This document shows positions 41,835 to 49,019 of a DNA stretch of 64,000 nt, one piece after another (position 1 is the first letter of the stretch; the number at the start of each line of letters is the position of its first letter). The notes beneath the pieces are model-generated. The model saw only the letters and a program-made list of their open reading frames with translations. It was not told where the DNA came from and made no database searches. The position numbers were made by a program, and so were the translations under genes. This DNA is from DASXRA01 sp036558905 (GTDB taxonomy: Bacteria > Actinomycetota > Actinomycetes > Mycobacteriales > Jatrophihabitantaceae): positions 1 to 64,000 of the forward strand of contig DATBER010000024.1 in the NCBI GenBank assembly GCA_036558905.1, in the 5' to 3' direction.

Positions 41835-44111
41835 TCAGCACACGGTACTGGGGCTATCCATCTGCGTCGTGGCGTCGCACACCTGCAGCGGCACGTGCTT
41901 GGACAGCGACCCGGTCGGAGGGATGCGGGCGTGCTGCAACTCGTAGGTCGCGATCTCGTGATAGAGCGGCGCGGCGACGTCGCCGCCCTCCAGCCCGTGT
42001 GCCGGGTTGTCGACCATGATCGCGACGACGAACTGCGGATGGTCGGCCGGTGCGATTCCGGCGAACGTGTCCCAGTTCATCCAGTCGCTGTACTGGCCGC
42101 CGTGCGCGGGGTCGGGCTGCTGGGCGGTGCCCGTCTTGCCGGCGATGCGGTAGCCGTCGATCGCCGCCTTGACTCCGGTGCCACCCGGCAAGGTGACCGA
42201 CTCGAGCATCGTGCGCACCGTCTTGGCCGTCCCGACGCTTATCACCGGGATGCCGGCCGGCTGCCGGGTAACCCGGGTCGCGCCGTCCGGATCGGTCACC
42301 GATGCGACGATGCGCGGCGGCACGCGGACGCCGTTGTTGGCCACGGTCTGGTACATCGAGGCCAGCTGCAACACGGTCATCGCCTCGCCCTGCCCGATCG
42401 GCAGGTTGGCGAACGACGAGCCCGACCAGGTGTCCGGTGCCGGCAGGATGCCACTGCTCTCGCCGGGCAGCTCGATGCCGGTGGCAGTGCCGATGCCGAA
42501 CTTCTTCTCGTACTCGTACCAGGCCTGCGGGCCGACCTTGTTCGCGATCTGCAACGTCCCCACGTTGGACGACTCGGCCAGGACGCCGGTCGCGGTGAAC
42601 GTCTCGGTCGGGTGCCACCACGCGTCGTGCACCGTGACGTCGTTGATCTGGACGCTGTCCGGCACGCTGAACTTCGTCGACGGCGTGATGAGCCCCCTCT
42701 CGACCGCGGCCGAGAAGGTCACGACCTTGTTGGCCGACCCCGGCTCGAACACGGTCTGGATGGCCGGGTCGGTCGGTTTGTCGCCGAGCGTGGACGGATC
42801 GGCCGAGTTGAACGTGCCGTTGGAGGCCAGCGCCAGCACCTGGCCCGAGTGGGTGTCGAGCACCGCGACCTGCGCGCCCCGCGCCCCGGACTCGGCCACC
42901 GCCTTGTCCAGGTAGCCCTGCACCGTGTACTGCAGGTCCTGGTCGAGGGTGAGCCGGACGGTGCCGCCGTCCACGGCGTTGACGCGCTGAGTGGCGCCGC
43001 TCGGGTTGGCCTTGCCGGTGCCGTCGACGGCGTAGGTCAGCTTGCCGTCCTGGCCGGCCAGCAGCTGGTTGTACTGGTACTCGATGCCGGCCCCACCGGT
43101 GCCGTCGGAGTGCACGAACCCGACGACGTTGGCCGCCGTGGTCTGACCCGGGTACTGCCGCTGCGTCGTGGCCTGGGTGTAGATGCCGTGCAGGTTCAGC
43201 TGCTCGATCTGGCGCGCGGTCTGCGGCGGCAGTGCAGTCGCGAGCAGGGCGTACTGGCCGGGCTCGGCCAGCAGGCCCATCACGTCGATCTGCGTCTTGC
43301 CGACCAGCGGCGCCAGCTTCAGCGCGTACTCCGCCCGGTCGCCGGCTGCGATCTGCTTCGGGTCGGCGGTGATGTCCTGCGCGCTGGTCGTGTACGCCAG
43401 CACGGTGCCGAACCGGTCGACGATCCGCCCACGCAGCGCGTGCAGGTCGATCGTGTCCAGCCGCTGGGCGGCGGCCGCCCCGGCGTAGTTGGCGTGATCG
43501 ACGCCCTGCAGCTGCACCAGCCGCCCGCCGATGATCACCAGCAGCGTGCACACCGCGGCGAAGCCGACCCGCAGCCGGTTCTCCAGCAGGGCGAGTACGA
43601 GCTTGCGGCGCGGCCGACGCTTGCGGGCCGGCTTGCGTGGCCTCGGCGGCCTGGGCGGCCGCGGAGGCTTGGCCGGCTTGGCCCGGGTGACGGGCTTAAT
43701 CGGTTTGACAAGCTTGACCGGTTTGCGCGGACCGGCCGGCTGGGCCGGCTGGGCCGTCCGGGTCGGAACGGCGCGCGGGGCCGAGGATCGCGGGGCCGAG
43801 GCGCGCGGAGTCGAGGCGCGCGGAGTCGAGGCGCGCGGAGTCGAGGCGCGCGGAGTCGAGGCGCGCGGAGTCGAGGCGCGCGGGGCTGAGGCGCGCGGGG
43901 GCGGCGGGACCGCTCCGCCGGCCGGTCGGGGTGGCGGCACCGGGCCGCGGCCGCGCGGCGGAACCCGGCCCGGGCCGCGAGCGGGCGGCGGAACCCGCCC
44001 CGTCCCCCGCGCGGGCGCCGAACCGGTCGAGTGCGGCCCGGCCTCGAAGCGGGGCCGGCCACCCGGGCCGGGCGGGCGTCCACGACGCCCGTCGTCGGGT
44101 GGGCGGGTCAC
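41835..44111 (-). CDS. ftsI: Septal penicillin-binding protein FtsI (PBP3-like)
   Basis: This 758-aa class B PBP crosslinks septal peptidoglycan. An unusually long cytoplasmic N-terminus (about 170 residues) is Pro/Arg/Lys-rich and includes an ASTPR pentapeptide repeat at about 72-112. One membrane span follows (about 182-198), then a dimerisation domain and the transpeptidase domain with SxxK at S459-K462 (GSANK), SxN at 514-516 (ESSNVG) and KTG at 659-661 (AGKTGTAQ). No PASTA domains are seen. GTG 44111 overlaps the ftsL stop by 4 bp. Confidence 0.94.
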   Translation of the reverse strand: MTRPPDDGRRGRPPGPGGRPRFEAGPHSTGSAPARGTGRVPPPARGPGRVPPRGRGPVPPPRPAGGAVPPPPRASAPRASTPRASTPRASTPRASTPRASTPRASAPRSSAPRAVPTRTAQPAQPAGPRKPVKLVKPIKPVTRAKPAKPPRPPRPPRPRKPARKRRPRRKLVLALLENRLRVGFAAVCTLLVIIGGRLVQLQGVDHANYAGAAAAQRLDTIDLHALRGRIVDRFGTVLAYTTSAQDITADPKQIAAGDRAEYALKLAPLVGKTQIDVMGLLAEPGQYALLATALPPQTARQIEQLNLHGIYTQATTQRQYPGQTTAANVVGFVHSDGTGGAGIEYQYNQLLAGQDGKLTYAVDGTGKANPSGATQRVNAVDGGTVRLTLDQDLQYTVQGYLDKAVAESGARGAQVAVLDTHSGQVLALASNGTFNSADPSTLGDKPTDPAIQTVFEPGSANKVVTFSAAVERGLITPSTKFSVPDSVQINDVTVHDAWWHPTETFTATGVLAESSNVGTLQIANKVGPQAWYEYEKKFGIGTATGIELPGESSGILPAPDTWSGSSFANLPIGQGEAMTVLQLASMYQTVANNGVRVPPRIVASVTDPDGATRVTRQPAGIPVISVGTAKTVRTMLESVTLPGGTGVKAAIDGYRIAGKTGTAQQPDPAHGGQYSDWMNWDTFAGIAPADHPQFVVAIMVDNPAHGLEGGDVAAPLYHEIATYELQHARIPPTGSLSKHVPLQVCDATTQMDSPSTVC
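43783..43902. repeat. 15-bp coding tandem repeat in ftsI
   Basis: Eight 15-bp units, five of them identical (GAGGCGCGCGGAGTC on the plus strand, 43798-43872), flanked by diverged copies. They encode ASTPR repeats in the cytoplasmic tail of FtsI. The copy number could vary by slippage without shifting the frame. Confidence 0.9.
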
Positions 44112-44788
44112 CGGTGACCTCCGGTCCGGGTCGGCGGCTGGGTGGGCTTGGTCGAGTTGGTCGGCGTCTTCGCCGGAGCGGTCCGGTTGACCGACTTCTT
44201 CGGCGCCTTGGTCGGCGCCTTGGTCGGCGCCTTGGTCGGCGTGGTGGTGTGCGGGGTGGCCGGCGGCGAAGGTACGGGCGCCGGTGCGGCCGTCGCCGAT
44301 TGCGGCGAGCCCATGACCTTCACGGTTCCGTTCGGCAGGACGCGCAGGAAGGCCGGATGGTCGGCCGAAACCATGCCCAGGGCGGCGGCCGCGCGGCCCA
44401 GGGCGTCGGGCGCCTGCTTGGCCGCGAGCTCGGCCTTGAGCTGCTGGACGTCGTCGGACGAGTTGGCGTTGGACTGGGTCAGCGACTGGCGCCGCAGCTC
44501 CTGTGCCGCCGCCGCGGTGTTCAGGGCGAGCAGAGCGCACAGCCCGCCGATCAGCAGCCCGGCGATGAGCAGGACGAACGGCGCCCGGCGGGGCCCGGTG
44601 CGGGTGATCGCCTGCGGGGCCCTCGACGCGACCAGCCGGGTCCGCGACCAGCCGGTGGGGTTCGGCCGCGCCGCCGCGCCCGCCGCTCCACGCGCCGACC
44701 CGGACGGGCGCGACCGGGTCGTGGGAGCGGAGCGGCGGGCGGGCGGCGCGCTGCGCCGGGGGTAGGGGGCCCGAGCCGGCGCGCTCAT
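44108..44788 (-). CDS. ftsL: FtsL-like cell division protein
   Basis: This 226-aa bitopic protein sits in the FtsL position between rsmH and ftsI. It has a basic, Pro/Ser/Arg-rich cytoplasmic tail of about 65 residues, one membrane span (PFVLLIAGLLIGGLCALLAL), a short periplasmic heptad region (AQELRRQSLTQSNANSSDDV, then QLKAELAAK) with the ADHPAFLRVLPNGTVKVMG segment typical of actinobacterial FtsL, and a Thr/Pro/Lys tail with TKAP repeats. It should form the FtsQ-FtsL-FtsB complex. ATG 44788 overlaps the rsmH stop by 4 bp. Confidence 0.88.
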   Translation of the reverse strand: MSAPARAPYPRRSAPPARRSAPTTRSRPSGSARGAAGAAARPNPTGWSRTRLVASRAPQAITRTGPRRAPFVLLIAGLLIGGLCALLALNTAAAAQELRRQSLTQSNANSSDDVQQLKAELAAKQAPDALGRAAAALGMVSADHPAFLRVLPNGTVKVMGSPQSATAAPAPVPSPPATPHTTTPTKAPTKAPTKAPKKSVNRTAPAKTPTNSTKPTQPPTRTGGHR

Positions 44789-45720
44789 GAGGCTTCCCTG
44801 ATGCGTTCGGCGGCGCTCAGCCGCACCGACGCGGCCCGCGAGTTGGCCGCGACCTCGTCGGCCGTCGGGCCGTCGCCGCGGACGAGCAGCCGCAGTTCCG
44901 GGCGCCGGTCGGCCAACAGCACCGGCAGCTCCGGTGGTGTCGTGTCGGTGGCCAGCGCGCCGAGCGCCTGCTTGACGAGCCGGTCCTCCAGCGACTGGTA
45001 CGACAGCACGACGATCCGGCCCGACACGCGCAGTGCGGCGACCGCACCGGGCAGCGCCGCCCGCAGCGCGTCCAGTTCGCCGTTCACCTCGATACGCAGT
45101 GCCTGGAAGGTGCGCTTGGCCGGGTGCCCGCCGGTGCGCCGCGCCGCCGCCGGGACAGACGCGCGCACCAGCTCGGCCAGCCGGGCAGTGGACGTCAGTG
45201 GCCGGTCGCGCACGATGGCCTGGGCGATCCGCATCGCGAACCGTTCCTCGCCGTACTCGCGCAGCACGCGGGCCAACTCGGCGACGGGATACGTATTGAC
45301 GACGTCGGCGGCGGTGCGGCCGGCCTGCTGGTCCATACGCATGTCCAGCGGGGCGTCCTGCGCGTAGGCGAAGCCGCGGTCAGGGCGGTCCAGCTGCATG
45401 GACGAGACGCCGAGGTCGAACAGCACGCCGTCGACCCGGGGCAGGCCGAGCGATTCCAGCACGTCGGGCATCCGGTCGTAGACGGCGTGCACGAGGTGCA
45501 GCCGCTCACCGTACGGCGCCAGTCGCTGCTGGCTGCGCTCGAGGGCGGCCGAGTCGCGGTCGAGACCGACGAGGGTCAGCTGCGGGTGGGCGGCGAGCAG
45601 GGCCTCGGCGTGACCGCCCAGCCCCACCGTCGCGTCCACGACCACCGCGGGCTTGCCGGTGAGCGCCGGAGCGAGCAGCGCCAGGACGCGGTCGAGCATG
45701 ACCGGAACGTGCTCGTCCAT
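44785..45720 (-). CDS. rsmH: 16S rRNA m4C1402 methyltransferase
   Basis: This 311-aa SAM-dependent enzyme (MraW) methylates N4 of C1402 in 16S rRNA. Family segments are HVPVMLDRVLALL at the start, SAM motif VVDATVGLGGHAEALL, FDLGVSSMQLD, and DRGFAYAQDAPLDMRMD. ATG 45720 follows GGAGGTAGCGCGG, with the conserved MDEHVPVM start; the open frame extends upstream without similarity. It is separated from mraZ by a 172-bp gap that holds a large hairpin. Confidence 0.96.
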   Translation of the reverse strand: MDEHVPVMLDRVLALLAPALTGKPAVVVDATVGLGGHAEALLAAHPQLTLVGLDRDSAALERSQQRLAPYGERLHLVHAVYDRMPDVLESLGLPRVDGVLFDLGVSSMQLDRPDRGFAYAQDAPLDMRMDQQAGRTAADVVNTYPVAELARVLREYGEERFAMRIAQAIVRDRPLTSTARLAELVRASVPAAARRTGGHPAKRTFQALRIEVNGELDALRAALPGAVAALRVSGRIVVLSYQSLEDRLVKQALGALATDTTPPELPVLLADRRPELRLLVRGDGPTADEVAANSRAASVRLSAAERIREAS

Positions 45721-45798
45721 CCGCGCTACCTCCTCCCACGCCTCGGTGTGCGTCTGGTCGGTGTGACGTCCGTTCTGGTCCCCGCCCGCCGAAGCCCC

Positions 45799-45838
45799 GT
45801 TCCCGCTTGGCACCGGGGAAGGTGCGCCAAGAGGGAAC
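45799..45838. terminator. Hairpin between mraZ and rsmH
   Basis: GTTCCC-G-CTTGGC-ACC pairs with GGT-GC-GCCAAG-A-GGGAAC across 45799-45838, an 18-base stem with one mismatch and a small bulge. It lies in the mraZ-rsmH gap. There is no T-run in the minus direction, so it may be a partial terminator, an RNA-processing site or a stabilising stem. Confidence 0.5.
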
Positions 45839-45892
45839 CGGCGACGGGAGGAGGCCGGACCGGACGTCACGTTCGAACGTCTGACCGCCGGC

Positions 45893-46324
45893 TCACAGCA
45901 GCCCGGGCAGCACCTCCTCCTCGGCGTCGGCGAAGGCCTGCTCGGTGTTGTCCAGGTATTCCTGCCAGGCCTGGGCGTCCCATACCTCGACCCGGGTGTT
46001 CGCCCCGATGACGACGCTGTCCTTGGTCAGCCCGGCGTACTGGCGAAGCGGCTGCGGGACGGTGATCCGGCCCTGGGCGTCGGGCACCTCGTGCGAGGCG
46101 CTCGCGAAGAAGATGCGGCTGTAGTCCCGCACCCGCCGATCGGTCACCGGCGCCGTCCGCAGCAGCTCGGTGAGCCGGTTGAACTCGGCGATCGGGAACA
46201 CGAACAGGCACCGCTCCTGGCCCTTGGTGATCACCAGGCCGGACTCCAGATCGGAGCGGAACTTCGCCGGCAACGCCAGCCGTCCCTTGTCGTCGAGGCG
46301 TGGCGTGTGGGTTCCGAGGAACAC
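45893..46324 (-). CDS. mraZ: Transcriptional regulator MraZ
   Basis: This 143-aa protein has two AbrB-like MraZ repeats (LGTHTPRLDDKGRLALPAKFR and SHEVPDAQGRITVPQPLR). As known from other bacteria it binds TGGG-type direct repeats at its own promoter and represses the dcw operon. GTG 46324 gives the family start (M)FLGTHTPRLD and follows GAGGGGTGG; a GTG three codons upstream is less likely. It is the first gene of the cluster. Three matching boxes lie directly upstream. Confidence 0.95.
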   Translation of the reverse strand: MFLGTHTPRLDDKGRLALPAKFRSDLESGLVITKGQERCLFVFPIAEFNRLTELLRTAPVTDRRVRDYSRIFFASASHEVPDAQGRITVPQPLRQYAGLTKDSVVIGANTRVEVWDAQAWQEYLDNTEQAFADAEEEVLPGLL

Positions 46325-46355
46325 CGGCACCACCCCTCACCTGACCGCTCCCAAC

Positions 46356-46380
46356 CCCCACAGCGCCCCACCGTACCCCA
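46356..46380 (-). promoter_or_regulatory. MraZ box: three TGGGG direct repeats at 10-bp period
   Basis: On the minus strand TGGGG occurs at 46380-46376, 46370-46366 and 46360-46356, each separated by 5 bp. This is the known MraZ operator pattern, 32-56 bp upstream of the mraZ start. The array overlaps the proposed -10 element, consistent with autorepression. Confidence 0.85.
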
Positions 46381-46397
46381 CTTTCATCCACCGTCAA
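46370..46397 (-). promoter_or_regulatory. Candidate mraZ/dcw promoter
   Basis: TTGACG (-35, 46397-46392) and TACGGT (-10, 46375-46370) with a 16-bp spacer on the minus strand, about 45 bp before the mraZ start. The first MraZ box lies in the spacer, and the second overlaps the last base of the -10. Confidence 0.6.
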
Positions 46398-46585
46398 CGC
46401 GAACGGCGTCGGTTTCGGCGCGCCGCAGGACAGATCTCCCCCGCAATCCGGGGCCGAGACGCGGTGGGGAGGAGTGGCGGACGGATGCCGCCGTTACCTG
46501 GATGTTTTCGGGCTCAGGGATACTCGCGTGACACGGCGCACACGACGTCGTAAAAAAACAAACCGCGCCCATTGGGGGGAGCAGG

Positions 46586-47662
46586 TTGGTGGATCAGGTG
46601 GACTACCCATATAGCGACGACCGTTCGCGCCCCCCGAGGGCAGTGGCGCAACCCGGTCACTCCAGGGCAGGGTTGCAAGCTGTGGTGGACAGTGGGGAAT
46701 TCGGGGACGACATCAGCAGCGTCCGAGCCGCAGGCGAACGCATCATCGCCAACATCGAGCAGGTCATCGAAGGCAAGGCCGGCACGATCCGGCTCGGCCT
46801 GGCGGTGCTGCTCGCCGAGGGACACCTGCTGATCGAGGACGTGCCCGGTGTGGGCAAGACGAAGTTCGCGAAGGCCCTGGCCCGCTCGATCGACTGCTCG
46901 GTGCGCCGGGTTCAGTTCACCCCGGACCTGCTGCCCAGCGACGTCACCGGCGTCAGCGTGTACAACTCCGAGTCCCGCGACTTCGAGTTCAAGCCCGGCC
47001 CGGTGTTCGCCAACATCGTGGTGGGCGACGAGATCAACCGCGCCTCGCCGAAGACCCAGGCGGCGCTGCTGGAGTGCATGGAGGAGCGCCAGGTCACCGT
47101 CGATGGCGTCACGTACGCGCTCGAGACGCCGTTCCTCGTGCTGGCCACCCAGAACCCCATCGACATGGAGGGCACCTACCCGCTGCCCGAGGCGCAGCGC
47201 GACCGGTTCACCGCCCGTATCTCCATGGGCTACCCCGACCGGGTCGCCGAGATTGCCATGCTGGCCGAGCACGCCGCCGCCGATCCGCTCGCGACACTCG
47301 AGCCGGTATCCGACGCCGCCGAGGTGCGCGAGCTCATCGACCGGGTCCGGTCAGTGCACGTCGCCGAGGGCATCAAGGCCTATGCGGTCGACCTGGCCGA
47401 GGCGACCCGACGGGCGGCCGACGTCCGGCTCGGCGCCTCCCCCCGCGCCACCCTGCAGTTGCTGCGGGCGGCCAAGGCCTGGGCGGCGCTGGACGCGCGC
47501 GACTACGTCATCCCCGACGACCTGCAGGCGCTGACCGCTCCGGTACTGGCCCACCGCATGCTGCTGACCGCCGACGCGAGCATCGGCGGACGCACCGCCG
47601 AGGACGTGCTGTCCAAGGTGGTCGCGACGGTGCCGATCCCGGCGCCCGACGCGCGCCGCTAG
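46586..47662 (+). CDS. MoxR-family AAA ATPase
   Basis: This 358-aa chaperone-like ATPase is of the MoxR group, usually acting with DUF58 and transglutaminase-like partners in protein maturation or envelope stress. Walker A is IEDVPGVGKTKFAKALA, Walker B VVGDEINRASPKTQAALLE and sensor segment LATQNPIDMEGTYPLPEAQRDRF. Starts TTG 46586 and GTG 46589 are adjacent, both served by GGGGGGAGCAGG; GTG is perhaps preferred. It is first in a three-gene operon divergent from mraZ. The roughly 190-bp gap should hold both promoters. Confidence 0.93.
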   Translation: MVDQVDYPYSDDRSRPPRAVAQPGHSRAGLQAVVDSGEFGDDISSVRAAGERIIANIEQVIEGKAGTIRLGLAVLLAEGHLLIEDVPGVGKTKFAKALARSIDCSVRRVQFTPDLLPSDVTGVSVYNSESRDFEFKPGPVFANIVVGDEINRASPKTQAALLECMEERQVTVDGVTYALETPFLVLATQNPIDMEGTYPLPEAQRDRFTARISMGYPDRVAEIAMLAEHAAADPLATLEPVSDAAEVRELIDRVRSVHVAEGIKAYAVDLAEATRRAADVRLGASPRATLQLLRAAKAWAALDARDYVIPDDLQALTAPVLAHRMLLTADASIGGRTAEDVLSKVVATVPIPAPDARR

Positions 47663-47672
47663 GCGTCTCGCC

Positions 47673-49019
47673 ATGCGACGGATCCGTCCTGGCTTCACCA
47701 CCCGGGCCCGCTGCCTGATCGCCGGCGGCATCACTGCGGCGCTGTGCGGACTGCTGTTCGGCGAGGTCGACCTGATCCGGGCCGGTTGCCTGGTCGTCGC
47801 CATCCCGGTCGTGGCGGCGATCATCGTGCACCGCTCGCAGGTCACCATCGCCAGCCGGCGCGGCGTCTCGCACGCGCGCGCCCAAGCCGGCTCGGAGGTG
47901 GTCATCCAGCTGACCGTGACCAACCGGTCGCTGATCCCGACCGGCTCGCTCATGCTCGAGGACCGGTTGCCGGCCCGGTTGGTCGGGCGTGCCCGCTTCG
48001 TGCTCGACGGGTTGAACGGGCGCGAGACCCGGACCGTGGCTTATCACGTGCCGGCCCTCCCCCGTGGTCACTACGACGCCGGGCCACTGCGCGTTCGGCT
48101 GACCGACCCGTTCGGGCTCATCGACGCCACCCGGTCGTTCACCGCCCGGTCCCGGTTCGTCATCACGCCGATCGTCGATCAGCTACCCGACGTACACCTG
48201 CCCAACTCGTGGGACCTCGGCGAGAACGCCGGCAGCCACTCGATCGGATCCCGGGGCGCCGACGACGCGTCCACCCGCGAGTGGCGGCACGGCGACGACC
48301 TGCGCAAGATCCATTGGCGGTCGACGGCACGCACCGGGGCGTTGATGGTGCGCCACGAGGAGCGGCCCTGGCAGGGCCACGCCACGCTTCTGATGGACCT
48401 GCGGGCGTCCGCGCACGTGGCGGCCGAGGAGCCGAGCGGCCCGGCCGACGACCGCAGCCGGCGCAGCATCGAGTGGGCGATCAGTGCGATCGCCAGCATC
48501 GGCAGCCAGCTGTTCTTGACCGGCCGCGAGGTCAGCCTGATCGACGACGTCACCGCTCGCGAACGGGCCCGGTTCGGGTCGCAGGGCGCGTTCGTCGACT
48601 ACCTCGCGGAGGTGTCCGCCGGCAGCGAGACCAGCCTGCTGCCGGTCGTGCCGCTGCTGCGCCAGGCAATGCGCGACTCCACCGTGGTCGCGGTGCTCGG
48701 CCGAGTCGACACTGCGAGCGTCCACGCCCTGGCCGACGCGCACCCACGCGGCTCGGCCACCCCGGCGTTCGCCGTGCTGCTCGACGTCGACTCGTGGGAC
48801 AGCGATCCCGAGCCGGCCGACGAGGCCGCGCCGGTCGGCCCGATCTGGACAGCGGAGAGCCGTCGCGTCGCCGAGACGTTGCGCGCCGCCGGTTGGTGGG
48901 TCGTGCCGGCCCGGTCCAGCGACCCGATCCCCGCGGTGTGGACGCGCCTGCTCCGGCAGCGGGCCGCCTCCCCCGGCTCGGCCGCCCTGGCCAATTCGCG
49001 ACTGAGCACGCTGCGATGA
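47673..49019 (+). CDS. DUF58 protein (MoxR-operon partner)
   Basis: This 448-aa protein has two membrane spans near the N-terminus (LIAGGITAALCGLLFGEVDLIRA-type region split by short loops) and a von Willebrand-A-like DUF58 domain. The family signature TREWRHGDDLRKIHWRSTAR is at about residues 205-225. DUF58 proteins occur with MoxR ATPases and transglutaminase membrane proteins, as here; their molecular role is not settled. It starts 10 bp after the moxR stop and overlaps the next gene by 4 bp (ATGA). Confidence 0.9.
   Translation: MRRIRPGFTTRARCLIAGGITAALCGLLFGEVDLIRAGCLVVAIPVVAAIIVHRSQVTIASRRGVSHARAQAGSEVVIQLTVTNRSLIPTGSLMLEDRLPARLVGRARFVLDGLNGRETRTVAYHVPALPRGHYDAGPLRVRLTDPFGLIDATRSFTARSRFVITPIVDQLPDVHLPNSWDLGENAGSHSIGSRGADDASTREWRHGDDLRKIHWRSTARTGALMVRHEERPWQGHATLLMDLRASAHVAAEEPSGPADDRSRRSIEWAISAIASIGSQLFLTGREVSLIDDVTARERARFGSQGAFVDYLAEVSAGSETSLLPVVPLLRQAMRDSTVVAVLGRVDTASVHALADAHPRGSATPAFAVLLDVDSWDSDPEPADEAAPVGPIWTAESRRVAETLRAAGWWVVPARSSDPIPAVWTRLLRQRAASPGSAALANSRLSTLR

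Noticed and set aside
45869..45880. Palindrome ACGTTCGAACGT, considered as a LexA box
   Set aside because: It lacks the 4-base spacer between CGAAC and GTTCG half-sites, so it does not match the SOS consensus; it is probably chance in a CG-rich gap.
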